A stretch of 48,202 nucleotides of DNA from Actinomycetota bacterium (GTDB lineage: Bacteria > Actinomycetota > CADDZG01 > JAHWKV01 > JAOPZY01). The stretch spans positions 1 to 48,202 of the forward strand of contig JAOPZY010000102.1 of the NCBI GenBank assembly GCA_025963875.1, in the 5' to 3' direction. Each line of letters opens with the position of its first letter. Position 1 is the stretch's first letter. The notes under the pieces were generated by a model. It was not told the origin of the DNA and made no database searches. It was given only the letters and a program-made list of their open reading frames with translations. A program made the position numbers and the translations under genes. Of the stretch, positions 24,501 through 31,466 are shown piece after piece.

Positions 24501-25438
24501 TCAGCCAGGGGGCGATCTTGGGATCGATGGGCCGTCCAGACGAGGCCCTCGAGGCGTACGACGCGTTCCTGGAGCGCTTCGACGAGGGCCGGGAGGCGGC
24601 CTCGATGGAGGCCGTGGCCGGAGCTCTCCACGGCCGTGCCGTGGCGCTCGGTGCCCTGGGCCGGGTCGAGGAGGAGGTGCGTGCCTACGACGAGTTCCTC
24701 AACCGGTTCGGCCAGGCTTCTGATAGCACATCGAAGGGACAGGTCGCCGAGGCTCTGAAGGGGAAGGCCGCGGCCCTGCGCGGGTCGGGTCGCCTCGAAG
24801 ACGCGCTGGCCACCTTCGATGAGATCGTTGCCCGTTTTGGCAGCGCCCGGGACGCAGTCCTGCGCCAGCGGGTAGCCGACGCCCTTCTCGACAAGGGTGC
24901 GGTCCTGACGGAGCGAGGCCTCCCCAACGCCGCCCTGGATGCCTACGCGGAGATCGTCGTGCGCTTCGGCGACGCACGGGAGGCGGCCCTGCTCGAGCGG
25001 GTAGCGGATGGCCTCTTCGCCAAGGCCTCCATCCTCTCGACAATGGGTCTCGCCAGCGCGGCCGTGGCGGCGTGCGACGAGATAGTTTCCCGCTTTGGGG
25101 ACGCCGGCGAGGCGACCCTACGGGAGTGGGTGGCCAGCGCCCTCATCAAGAAGGGCGTGGCGCTGGTCGCCATGGGCCGGGTCAACCAGGCCCTCGAGGC
25201 CTACGACGACGTGCTGGTCCGCTTCGGCGACGCTCGGGCACCGGCCCTGCAGGAGTGGGTGGCGACCGCTCTCGTCAAGCAGGGCATGATCCTCGTGGCG
25301 CTGGGCCTCGTTCCGGCGGCCCTCGATGTCTACGACGAGATCCTGCGGCGCTTCGGTGAAACCGCCCAGGGGGCGGCGGGGGAGGCGGTCGCCGACGCCC
25401 ACTTCTTCAAGCAGCAGATGCGATCCGGTCTGCTCTGA
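21542..25438 (+). CDS. Giant P-loop ATPase-like protein with about 20 TPR-type repeats
   Basis: A 1298-residue protein. After a low-complexity start (ESPESPESLESTKSPK) comes a conserved YIPRDVDPWLDEAL, a Walker A motif in VLVTGSSKAGKSRTAFAA (about 107-122) and a Walker B-like LLWLDGLARYL (about 160-170). From residue 430 to 1290 run some 20 tandem units of about 43 residues, each of the type GLGRPDEALAAYDEVVARFG followed by LQELVAKALxxKG, i.e. extended TPRs. The fold plan (NTPase plus superstructure repeats) is that of STAND-type sensors and of a Streptomyces-type family of uncharacterised ATPases with the same PPYVPRDxD start. No effector domain is evident at either end. Similarity between units 8, 9 and 10 is very high. 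Role unknown; signalling or assembly platform is inferred. Confidence 0.8.
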   Translation: MRWSLIRKRSHGEDPPQAAPRPESPESPESLESTKSPKIADQREEFHPLLRLSPPPPVRGLHPFRSGLGIQESAIAREYRVGNAPPPYIPRDVDPWLDEALATSRFVLVTGSSKAGKSRTAFAAATRMEPEPLLIVPASPRAVPELLADGPGAEDGRPSLLWLDGLARYLVVAGVGQALFDNLRAKGPQGNGVVVLATLTLTEYELLLGATGEIGRSLREILGSALQVTVPSGISPAEREFAARLYPEQDFTAGIGQHFASSPELIDRFKASLKADPELSSIVAAALDWGRTGLPRSVTEGELQELSTMYLQRYGALDVEAQQDFASALGRGRERAESNAALLMAGEGGDREAWEINDAVRDWVDGRGPDVDERLRTIPETTWTFVIARATEDDAFSVGVAARLRGFPEAAVDAWTKAATEASPATSCQARLHLGLVLLDMGRHVQALEAFDGAVHSCAEAAPGDVVARALVGRALAMRGLGRINEEVAAWEEFLTRYGEAPEGSDREQVVTALVRKGEALLRLGSGPSAHEAFDTALSRLGHVPEQGDEELVAQALFGKAAAARAMGSPEEALAAYEGVVARLEGQEGTALREAAAAALFNKGEVLAGLGRPQDALQSFEGVLARLGPDRGLAVPELRAKSLSGRGLMLAALGRSTEALAAYDQVIAEFTGSSDPPVREQVAKSLFNKGAVMASMGRPQEALEAFDEVGRRFGDAEDRALGAAVAKSLFNKAVALGALGRPADAIGAYDELVARFGGSSEAALQELVAKSVLSRGLAMAALGRSADAIGAYDEVVARAGRSSEAALQELVAKSLVSKGLALAALGRSADAIRAYEEVIARSATSTGRVVEWAAKALANKAAVLTSQGRVLTALRTYEEVLSRFRDAPDPGLREQVANALVAKGLLLSSAGRPDEALAAYDDVLARFGQAPEAPLQEHVARALVAKGEILAEVGRGTEALKTYEDVQSRFDEAEEVRVREQVGRALFSQGAILGSMGRPDEALEAYDAFLERFDEGREAASMEAVAGALHGRAVALGALGRVEEEVRAYDEFLNRFGQASDSTSKGQVAEALKGKAAALRGSGRLEDALATFDEIVARFGSARDAVLRQRVADALLDKGAVLTERGLPNAALDAYAEIVVRFGDAREAALLERVADGLFAKASILSTMGLASAAVAACDEIVSRFGDAGEATLREWVASALIKKGVALVAMGRVNQALEAYDDVLVRFGDARAPALQEWVATALVKQGMILVALGLVPAALDVYDEILRRFGETAQGAAGEAVADAHFFKQQMRSGLL

Positions 25439-25450
25439 CGCGGGGCGCCG

Positions 25451-25464
25451 GTTAGCCGGCTAAC
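25451..25464. promoter_or_regulatory. 14-bp perfect palindrome between P-loop/TPR gene and ECF gene
   Basis: gttagccggctaac equals its own reverse complement, 13 bases past the stop of the P-loop/TPR gene and 80 bases before the ECF sigma start. It may be an operator or part of a weak terminator (no T run follows). Confidence 0.45.
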
Positions 25465-25531
25465 GATTCACTCCCAAAAGAATCTTCGGGTTCTTGTCAA
25501 CCTTTTGTGCCTCTCGAGCCCTTTAGTAGGC

Positions 25532-26047
25532 ATGATGCCAGAGATGACAGAAGATCCAGAGGCTGAGTACGACCAATGGTTCCGGGCCTGTTTTCCCCGC
25601 GCCGTGACCATTGCCCGCAGGGTGGTGGGACCCGAGAACGCGGAGGACGCGGCGCTCGAGGCCTTCGCCATCGCCTTTGCCCGGTGGAAGCGGGTGAGGG
25701 AATTACCGTACCGGGATGGATGGGTGCTCAAGGTCGCATTCCATGAGGCCCTGAAGCACGCCGATCGGGGCGAGCCCCGGCCTCAGCCGGCAGATCCCTA
25801 CGCATCGAGTGAGGACGAGGTCGTGCTTCGCCGAACGCTCGTTCAAGCCCTCCTCCGGCTGCCCCGACGGCAACGGGAGGCAGTTGCCCTGCGCTACCTC
25901 GTGGACCTGCCGGAACGTGAAGTCGCTGCCGTGCTGGGTCTTTCAACCGGCACCGTCAAGACCCATCTTCATCGAGGACTGACCCGTCTCCGGGCAGTCC
26001 TCGGCCCCGAATCCCTAGGAGGTGACACCGATGGCTCATTTCTCTGA
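25532..26047 (+). CDS. ECF sigma factor, SigE family-like
   Basis: A sigma-70 ECF protein of about 171 residues. Region 2: FRACFPRAVTIARRVVGPEN, AEDAALEAFAIAFARWKRVR; region 4: LLRLPRRQREAVALRYLVDL, REVAAVLGLSTGTVKTHLHR. The size fits the minimal two-domain form. Possible starts are ATG 25532, 25535 and 25544; none has a strong binding site, though TAGGC precedes 25532. It overlaps by 17 bases with the membrane protein gene that follows, which is the usual position of an anti-sigma factor. Confidence 0.88.
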   Translation: MMPEMTEDPEAEYDQWFRACFPRAVTIARRVVGPENAEDAALEAFAIAFARWKRVRELPYRDGWVLKVAFHEALKHADRGEPRPQPADPYASSEDEVVLRRTLVQALLRLPRRQREAVALRYLVDLPEREVAAVLGLSTGTVKTHLHRGLTRLRAVLGPESLGGDTDGSFL

Positions 26048-26747
26048 TCACGACGGTCGGGTCGAGGCGCTCTTGGCCGAGGCGAAGGACCGCGGCCGTC
26101 GCCTCCGCTCCCACCGGCGGAACGCTCGCCTCGGCGGGGCAGGGGTGGTGCTGCTGCTGGCCGTCCTGGCCGCCGTGTTCGTCACGCGGTCACCGACGAG
26201 TACGAAGGTCAACGTTGGGGGGCCGACAACCCTGTTTCCGGCAGGTTCGTCCGTCCCAGGACCCACCCTTCCGCCCACGCCGGGTCCCTCCAGCACCGGG
26301 ACGCCGGCGAGCCCCTCTTCCACGACCACACCGGCCTGCCAGGCGAGCAGTCTCCAGGCACAGGGGAGCTGGCAGGGAGCGGGTGGATCGATGGCAGGTG
26401 GAGTCTCGTTCGTGAATGTCGGCAAGGACTCCTGCTTCGTCGAAGGGCAGCCCACCATCGAGCTGTTCGACCAGCACGGCCAGCGTCTGAACGTCGTTGC
26501 GGCACAACCAAGTGTCGCTCCCCTCCCGGCAACCCGCGTCCTCCTTGCTCCTCGTTCGGCCCCCGCCTCCGTCCTCGTGCAGTGGTTCAACTGGTGTGGG
26601 ACCGATCCCGGTCCCGTTGGGGCCAAGGCGATCCTGCCGTCTGCAACGGCGTCCATCACGGTGACGCCGCCCATCGGGTTGATCCCGCATTGCAACAATG
26701 CGGCCTCGCCTTCCACGATCGACGTCGGGAGTTTCACGCAAGGCTAG
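26031..26747 (+). CDS. Membrane-anchored DUF4232-like protein, candidate anti-sigma factor
   Basis: This 238-residue protein has a cytoplasmic N-terminus of about 38 residues (HDGRVEALLAEAKDRGRRLR), one membrane helix (GGAGVVLLLAVLAAVFV), a Pro/Ser/Thr linker and an extracytoplasmic domain with CQASSLQAQGSWQGAGGSMA, VSFVNVGKDSCFVEGQPTIE and FNWCG, the pattern of DUF4232. ATG 26031 follows an ideal AGGAGGTG at 7 bases, inside the sigma gene. Coupling to the ECF gene and the topology suggest an anti-sigma or sensor. No zinc-binding anti-sigma motif (HxxxCxxC) is present. Confidence 0.78.
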   Translation: MAHFSDHDGRVEALLAEAKDRGRRLRSHRRNARLGGAGVVLLLAVLAAVFVTRSPTSTKVNVGGPTTLFPAGSSVPGPTLPPTPGPSSTGTPASPSSTTTPACQASSLQAQGSWQGAGGSMAGGVSFVNVGKDSCFVEGQPTIELFDQHGQRLNVVAAQPSVAPLPATRVLLAPRSAPASVLVQWFNWCGTDPGPVGAKAILPSATASITVTPPIGLIPHCNNAASPSTIDVGSFTQG

Positions 26748-26950
26748 AGAACGACACTACGCAGAACGCGTACGCCAGAACCTTCAACCATGAGACGGGG
26801 CGAACCGACACTGTAGCCAAGCGACCCACCCAGATCGTTCAGGTTGGCGCCGCCTGGCGTTCATGCGGCTCAGCTAGGGTCGCCAGCCAGATGCTCGAAG
26901 GTCGAAGGTTCCCGCTCTTAGCAGTCCCCACTCAGCGGCTTGGAGGTCTC

Positions 26951-27928
26951 ATGCGGCGCGCGTTCCCTACACCCCGCTTCATCGGGCTCGTGGCCAGCCT
27001 GGCAATCGCAGGGTCAGCCCTCGTCGCCCTGGCCCCGTCCGCAAGCGCCTATGTCGGTCCCGTAAGCCATTCCTGGTATGTCACCGCTGCAGACCTCGCC
27101 AGTTCGGGCGGCGGCATCTACAACGAGGGCTACAACGCTCCTTCGGGGCCGCAGGTCGTCTTCCTGCAGGCCGGGCAGGTGTGCATCACCAGCAGTGGGG
27201 GCAGTGGCTTCCTCACGTACGGCGGGGGATGCCAGGCGACCTACAACGTCGCCCACGCCGTGCAGTGGTGGCTCTACGGTTTCCAGCAGAACCCCGCTCA
27301 CCGTGGCAGTGGCTACGTTGTCCTCTGCGTCACCACCTCGAACGGAACCTCGTCCAATACGACCGACAACTACCGGGTCGCGGCGGAGGGCCTGTACGAG
27401 GATCTCGTCAACCAAACCGTGGTCTACGCCAACTACTTGAACTCAGGCAGCTACAACGCCCACTACGTCGTTGCCGGAGGCATTGACGCCGAAACAAGCT
27501 GGGACAAGCCCAACGAAGTCTCTGGATGGCTCGTCGGCTGGCTGAACAAGCGCGCCACCCTCAGCACGCAGCTCAATTATGGAGCGGACGGCGCGTACTA
27601 CGGCACCTGCGCAACATCGAGCTGCTGGAACTCACCCATCGATCACGGCTGGGCTCCCTCCCAGATGTACGCGGTCTACTACGGCTGGCCGGGTGCCAAC
27701 TCGTATCCCCAGATTTACGACAACACCTGGCCCGCCATCTACAACGACCTGAACCAGGCGGCCGCCTCGGCTGGAAAAGCGCAGATCTCGTACACGGGCG
27801 TCATGTGGGGATGCGGAACCGGCGGCAACGAGCCGAACGCCAACCAGGCCTATACCGACTTCGTCGCTGGTGCGCACCAGTCTCCCAGCTACCTGACCTT
27901 GATCCACAGTTTGTCGAAGACCTGTTGA
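26951..27928 (+). CDS. Secreted protein of unknown function
   Basis: A 325-residue protein with a clear signal peptide (MRRAFPTPRFIGLVASLAIA then ALVALAPSASA-YVG). The mature part is rich in Tyr, Trp, Asn and Gly, with SHSWYVTAADLASSGGGIYN, VVAGGIDAETSWDKPNEVSG and MYAVYYGWPGANSYPQIYDN. The last segments hint at a glycosidase-like barrel (DUF1906/GH25-like) but no catalytic motif is certain. ATG 26951 has GGAGG 5 bases upstream; the frame is open further upstream without sense. It is likely exported. Confidence 0.75.
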   Translation: MRRAFPTPRFIGLVASLAIAGSALVALAPSASAYVGPVSHSWYVTAADLASSGGGIYNEGYNAPSGPQVVFLQAGQVCITSSGGSGFLTYGGGCQATYNVAHAVQWWLYGFQQNPAHRGSGYVVLCVTTSNGTSSNTTDNYRVAAEGLYEDLVNQTVVYANYLNSGSYNAHYVVAGGIDAETSWDKPNEVSGWLVGWLNKRATLSTQLNYGADGAYYGTCATSSCWNSPIDHGWAPSQMYAVYYGWPGANSYPQIYDNTWPAIYNDLNQAAASAGKAQISYTGVMWGCGTGGNEPNANQAYTDFVAGAHQSPSYLTLIHSLSKTC

Positions 27929-27957
27929 TCAGGTCCGCCAGCCCGCTCGAGAAAGCG

Positions 27958-28518
27958 ATGGTCCACCACATGCGTCGAACAACTGTCAGCTTCATCGGGC
28001 TCACGGCCGTGGCGGCCCTGACTGCCTGCGGCGCCCATGTCGCCACCCTGGTGGCTCCGGGCTCCTCGCCGGCAGCCCAAGCCACCATGCCACCCTCGCG
28101 GCCGCTGCAGGCTGCCGCCGCGATCATCCCAACCGTACCTCCCAACCCCGGAACGCCCACTCCGTGCTCCCAGGTCCCGTTCCCGGGTCCGGTAGCCATG
28201 CAGGATCAGCTGCACGACTGCTGGGTCGTCGAGCCTGCCGGGAGCAGCGATCTGTCCAAGTACGAGTTCTTCATGGGCGGCACGTCCCCCAAGGACCGGC
28301 AGCAGGGAATACTCATCTTCGAGCGTCCCAACGCCGGCGGCTCGCAGAACGTGTACAGCGTTCCGGGCCACGGCGGCGACGTCACCGTCTACCTGGCTCG
28401 CTGGAGTTTCGTCTGCTACAAGACGGCGAGCGGAGCCGCGGGCGAGTTCGATGCCGAGACGGCAACGTTCGTCACCGATCAGGCAAGGGTGGGAGCGGAC
28501 TGCGGAAAAGCCCCGTAG
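27958..28518 (+). CDS. Putative lipoprotein
   Basis: The 186-residue product starts MVHHMRRTTVSFIGLTAVAA followed by LTACGA, a lipobox with the lipidated cysteine near residue 24. The mature part begins with a Pro/Ala-rich linker and contains CSQVPFPGPVAMQDQLHDCW, SSDLSKYEFFMGGTSPKDRQ and VYLARWSFVCYKTASG. No family recognised. It follows the secreted protein gene by 29 bases and is probably co-transcribed with it. ATG 27970 is an alternative start. Confidence 0.72.
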   Translation: MVHHMRRTTVSFIGLTAVAALTACGAHVATLVAPGSSPAAQATMPPSRPLQAAAAIIPTVPPNPGTPTPCSQVPFPGPVAMQDQLHDCWVVEPAGSSDLSKYEFFMGGTSPKDRQQGILIFERPNAGGSQNVYSVPGHGGDVTVYLARWSFVCYKTASGAAGEFDAETATFVTDQARVGADCGKAP

Positions 28519-28539
28519 CGCCGGACCGCCGGCACCCCT

Positions 28540-28558
28540 TGGTATCAGCCTGATACCA
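28540..28558. promoter_or_regulatory. Operator of the RHH-Doc toxin-antitoxin operon
   Basis: tggtatcag-c-ctgatacca is a perfect 9-bp inverted repeat, 7 bases upstream of the antitoxin ATG. The position covers the likely promoter, as is usual for RHH antitoxin autorepression. Confidence 0.7.
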
Positions 28559-28565
28559 TGACGGC

Positions 28566-28769
28566 ATGGCGATGACATTACGACTCACCGAGGACGAGCA
28601 GACGGCACTTCGGGAACGCGCCGAGGTCGAGGGCATCTCGATGCAGGAGGCTGCACGCCGGGCGGTGCGGGACTACGTCGCCCACGGGAGCCACCGGGAC
28701 CGGGTGTCGGCCGCAGCGAAGCGGGTGATGGAGGCGCACGCCGACGCACTCGAGCGTCTTGGACGATGA
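28566..28769 (+). CDS. RHH (CopG-like) antitoxin
   Basis: A 67-residue protein: MAMTLRLTEDEQTALRERAE followed by GISMQEAARRAVRDYVAHG gives the strand-helix-helix of a CopG-type ribbon-helix-helix, with a C-terminal helix (VSAAAKRVMEAHADALERLG) that would contact the toxin. It is the first gene of the operon and overlaps the Doc gene by 11 bases. It should neutralise the toxin and repress the operon through the repeat at 28540-28558. Confidence 0.85.
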   Translation: MAMTLRLTEDEQTALRERAEVEGISMQEAARRAVRDYVAHGSHRDRVSAAAKRVMEAHADALERLGR

Positions 28770-29154
28770 GCGAGAGGTCGAGTACCTCGACGTCGAGGAC
28801 CTGATCGCCCTCGCCACGACCCTGCTGGGCAAGCCGCCACCGATAAGGGATGTGGGTCTCCTCGGCTCAGCGGCGGCACGGCCGCAGACGAGCGTCTCCG
28901 GAGAGGACGCCTACCCCGACATCTGGCGGAAGGCAGCAGCACTGCTGCAGTCGATCCTCAAGAACCACGCGCTGGTCGACGGCAACAAACGTCTCGGGTG
29001 GCTGGCGACTGCAGTGTTCTTGGAGCTCAACGGCGTCGCGGCCACGGCGGCCTCCAATGACGATGTCTACGCCCTCGTGATGGACATCGCCGCCGAGGAC
29101 CGCACCCTGCCGGAGATCGCCGCCGTGCTCCGTCGCCTCCTCAGTGGGCCTTGA
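28759..29154 (+). CDS. doc: Doc-type Fic toxin
   Basis: This 131-residue protein carries the Fic motif as HALVDGNKRLGWLATAVFLE (compare HxFxDxNKR of Doc), preceded by RDVGLLGSAAARPQTSVSGE and YPDIWRKAAALLQSILKN. Doc kinases phosphorylate EF-Tu and stop translation. The shift from F to L in the motif (HALVDG) is unusual; the rest is intact. TTG 28759 is the only start codon fitting the conserved N-terminus EVEYLDVEDLIALA. The gene is translationally coupled to the RHH antitoxin rather than to the classic Phd. Confidence 0.85.
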   Translation: MDDEREVEYLDVEDLIALATTLLGKPPPIRDVGLLGSAAARPQTSVSGEDAYPDIWRKAAALLQSILKNHALVDGNKRLGWLATAVFLELNGVAATAASNDDVYALVMDIAAEDRTLPEIAAVLRRLLSGP

Positions 29155-29959
29155 CGACCTCCCGGGACGCCACCTGCCACTTGTTGACCGGCTTCGGGCG
29201 GGCTCCGAACCCGCCGGCTTGCGCGGTTGACGCCACCGGGGGATCGAGGAGCAGGATGCACCGGCCGCCGGTGAGGACCGGCCGCACCCAGTCGCCCAGC
29301 TCGATCAGGTCGTCGAGGGCGGGCTCCCGGCCGCTGGGGTCCAGGGCCGCGTCGATGGGGACCAGGAACCGGAGCTGGCGGTAGGAGACCTGCCCCGTGA
29401 CGTCGCGGATGCCCGGCATCCAGGTGAACAGCCCGTCGTCCCCGGACAGGTGCAGGCCCACCGCTGCCAGCGCGCCCACGACGCCCCAGTTGCTCTCGCC
29501 GTGGGCCGACAGGTGGATACCCAGGTCGGCGGCGAGGCCTGTGGCCGACTCGGCATCGAGGACCTCGGTCTTGGCGCTCTCCCCGAAGGCAACGAGCCGG
29601 CTCGTCACGGAGGGGTCCTCCCAGGAGGCGTCCCGGACAATCGCGATGCCGGGCGAAGACCCGGGGGCAGCCTCCGCCTCCACGAACTCGACCACCATCT
29701 CGGCGATCGCCGCGACCTCCAGGCGGTGACTGGCCTTCAGGGCGAGGCAATGGCTCGTGTTCTCTGCCGTGAAGGGAATGCTCGGATCGAGCAGCAGTTG
29801 ATGACGGGTTGCGCCGAGGGCGGCCCCGATCCGTCGCTCGTCCAGGGAGGCGAGGAGGCCGCGCGCCAGGGAGCCGGTCCCTTTGCCGCCCTCGCTGTCG
29901 GTGTCGTCGATGCCGATGAGCAGATTCGTGGCGGCGAGCGGTGTTGCGTCCTCGGTCAT
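29141..29959 (-). CDS. TiaS-like protein (tRNA-Ile2 2-agmatinylcytidine synthetase N-terminal region)
   Basis: A 272-residue protein starting with LLIGIDDTDSEGGKGTGSLA (about residues 13-32), the phosphate-handling TCKD signature IGIDDTDSxxxxxT of archaeal TiaS. Further parts: FTAENTSHCLALKASHRLEV, NWGVVGALAAVGLHLSGDDG and WMPGIRDVTGQVSYRQL. It lacks the TiaS OB and zinc-ribbon C-terminal domains. Bacteria modify tRNA-Ile2 with TilS instead, so this shorter homologue probably acts on another substrate. ATG 29959 follows GGAG. It is preceded by a structured leader (30031-30107). Its 3' end overlaps the doc gene by 14 bases. Confidence 0.75.
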   Translation of the reverse strand: MTEDATPLAATNLLIGIDDTDSEGGKGTGSLARGLLASLDERRIGAALGATRHQLLLDPSIPFTAENTSHCLALKASHRLEVAAIAEMVVEFVEAEAAPGSSPGIAIVRDASWEDPSVTSRLVAFGESAKTEVLDAESATGLAADLGIHLSAHGESNWGVVGALAAVGLHLSGDDGLFTWMPGIRDVTGQVSYRQLRFLVPIDAALDPSGREPALDDLIELGDWVRPVLTGGRCILLLDPPVASTAQAGGFGARPKPVNKWQVASREVVKAH

Positions 29960-30030
29960 GGTGGCTCCAGGGTTGTGGGTCCAGGTGAAGACGATGATGC
30001 AGCATCCGCCGACCTCGGTTCAAAGGTGGG

Positions 30031-30107
30031 GCCGGTGGCCTTAGATAAGGCCGCCGCTAGGCGTTTGAGTAAATCCCGCCCCTATGGGGGCGGAAAACGC
30101 TCAAACG
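30031..30107 (-). ncRNA. Structured 5' leader candidate upstream of the TiaS-like gene
   Basis: On the minus strand a 46-bp nested hairpin (30107-30062) is followed by a second hairpin (cggcggcctt-atct-aaggccaccg, 30053-30030, one mismatch). An AT-rich tattctataaac just upstream (about 30121-30110) could be the -10 region. About 70 bases separate the structure from the ATG. It might be a riboswitch-like leader; it could also be the terminator of the ArfB gene. I recognise no known RNA family. Confidence 0.35.
30062..30107. repeat. Nested double inverted repeat, 46 bp
   Basis: Outer arms cgtttgag/ctcaaacg (8 bp), 6-base spacers on both sides, inner arms ccgcccc/ggggcgg (7 bp) and a tatg loop. 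Geometry is the same as at 33355-33400 (also 46 bp, spacers 6, loop 4) and close to 12711-12755. Confidence 0.85.
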
Positions 30108-30198
30108 TTTATAGAATAGCGTTCTGGAGCCTTGGATGGCGCACGTCGGCGTGTTCCTCGTCGCTGGCTCGCCGGACGTGGGAGCAGCGGATCACGCC

Positions 30199-30627
30199 TT
30201 AGTCCTCGGGGACCGACGAGCGCTCCCGCTTGATGCGGCCCCGGGCCCGCTTGCTGGCCAGCCGCCGCTCGACCGAACCCTTCGAAGGCTTCGTCGGGCG
30301 CCGGGGCGGGGGATCGGGGCGCAGGGCCTCGGCCAGGAGGTCCCGGAGCCGTCCGAGCGCCAGCTCGCGGTTCTGCGCCTGGCTGCGCTCCTCCGAGGCC
30401 ACCACCCGGAGGTTTCCCTCGGTATCCAGGCGGCCGGCGAGCTTGGAGAGGACCCTGGCCCGCTGGCGGGGGCCGAGCGAGGGCGAGCCGGCCACGTCGA
30501 AGACGACCTCGACCCGGGTGCTCCGGGTATTCACATTCTGGCCGCCCGGCCCCCCGCTGCGCGAGAAGCGGAGCTCGAGTTCCCCGAGCGGAATGACGAC
30601 CGTGCGCGACACTCGAAGACCTTCCAT
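30199..30627 (-). CDS. arfB: Peptidyl-tRNA hydrolase ArfB (alternative ribosome rescue factor)
   Basis: This 142-residue protein has the release-factor GGQ motif in FSRSGGPGGQNVNTRSTRVE (about residues 20-39), the catalytic motif for hydrolysing peptidyl-tRNA on stalled ribosomes. The C-terminus is basic (RRLASKRARGRIKRER), as in YaeJ/ArfB, whose tail enters the empty mRNA channel. There is no codon-recognition domain. The start at 30627 fits the family's N-terminus (LRVSRTVVIPLGELELRF) and its ATG shares bases with the ATG of the divergent PH-domain gene; GTG 30609 is an alternative. Confidence 0.9.
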   Translation of the reverse strand: MEGLRVSRTVVIPLGELELRFSRSGGPGGQNVNTRSTRVEVVFDVAGSPSLGPRQRARVLSKLAGRLDTEGNLRVVASEERSQAQNRELALGRLRDLLAEALRPDPPPRRPTKPSKGSVERRLASKRARGRIKRERSSVPED

Positions 30628-31108
30628 GACGAATCCCACGATACGGCGGATCTGGCGGCCGAACCGGGCTGGCCTTGCGGCGGGATTCGTGTTCGTGCTC
30701 GGCGGCATGGCCGTGGCCGCCTACCTTGCCCTGCACCACCATTCGGACCTCGCCGCCCTCGCCGGCCTGTTCGCCGTCGGGGGGTGGCGCTACGGTCTCC
30801 ACCCCTCGCTGGCGGCCACCGACGAGGGGGTGGTGATCCGGAACCCGTTGCGGCGGGTCACGGTCCCCTGGCGCCAGGTCGAGGGCGCCTTGCCCGGCTC
30901 CAGGGGTGTCATCGTGCTGCGCACGGACCGCAGCCCCGTGAAGGCCTGGGCGGTGCAGAAGGCGAACTGGTCCCACTTCCTGGGCAAGCGCCGGCGGGCC
31001 GACGACGTGGCCGAGTACCTCACCCAGACTGCCCAGCGTCACCGGGCGACGGCCGCATCCCTCAGCCCAGGCCCTCCAACTCCGCCACGAGGCGGCGGGG
31101 GGCGATGA
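30626..31108 (+). CDS. PH domain-containing membrane protein
   Basis: A 160-residue protein with two membrane helices near the N-terminus (AGLAAGFVFVLGGMAVAAYL, then LAALAGLFAVGGWRYGL) and a bacterial PH-like domain (ATDEGVVIRNPLRRVTVPWR, EGALPGSRGVIVLRTDRSP), as in the actinobacterial low-molecular-weight antigen Cfp6 family. Role unknown; these proteins reside in the cell envelope. Its ATG (30626) overlaps the ATG of arfB on the other strand in a shared CATG. The C-terminus overlaps the YjbR-like gene by about 47 bases. Confidence 0.75.
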   Translation: MTNPTIRRIWRPNRAGLAAGFVFVLGGMAVAAYLALHHHSDLAALAGLFAVGGWRYGLHPSLAATDEGVVIRNPLRRVTVPWRQVEGALPGSRGVIVLRTDRSPVKAWAVQKANWSHFLGKRRRADDVAEYLTQTAQRHRATAASLSPGPPTPPRGGGGR

Positions 31109-31466
31109 GGCGGAAGGCCTCCGTGACGATCTCGCCGAGTTCCTCCCAGTCCACCGGCACGTCCACCCAGGCCCCCAGCCATCCCCGGTGGCCAACGTAG
31201 GGAGGCACGAAGTACCGCTCGGGGTCCGATGCCACGAGGGCGTCGCGCTCGGGGGCCTCGCAGGCGCACCAGAACCCGACCCGGTCGTCGTGATGGTGAT
31301 TGGAGAGCGTGACGAAGAGCTTCTTGTCGCCGGCGAACCACGCCGGCTCGCCATGGCTCAGCCGCTCGGTGACGCCGGGCAGGGCGAGGCAGAGGCTGCG
31401 CAGCTTCTCCAGGGGGGCCGTCAGAGTTGCCCCAGGTAGAAGCGGGTCCCCTGGTCGTCCACGCAC
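31062..31466 (-). CDS. MmcQ/YjbR family protein
   Basis: This protein of about 120-134 residues shows LEKLRSLCLALPGVTERLSH, GEPAWFAGDKKLFVTLSNHH, FVPPYVGHRGWLGAWVDVPV and DWEELGEIVTEAFRLIAP, the MmcQ/YjbR (CyaY-like fold) pattern, a family often called DNA-binding but of unclear function. No ATG is available. GTG 31466 is the nearest standard start; a CTG at 31424 overlaps the VOC stop as CTGA and would fit the conserved N-terminus LTAPLEKL. It is the last gene of the sigma-VOC operon. Confidence 0.82.
   Translation of the reverse strand: MRGRPGDPLLPGATLTAPLEKLRSLCLALPGVTERLSHGEPAWFAGDKKLFVTLSNHHHDDRVGFWCACEAPERDALVASDPERYFVPPYVGHRGWLGAWVDVPVDWEELGEIVTEAFRLIAPRRLVAELEGLG

Noticed and set aside
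25490-25530. Promoter TTGTCA ... TAGTAG before the ECF gene
   Set aside because: The spacer is 24 bases, too long for a housekeeping promoter; no CGTC box was found for an ECF promoter.
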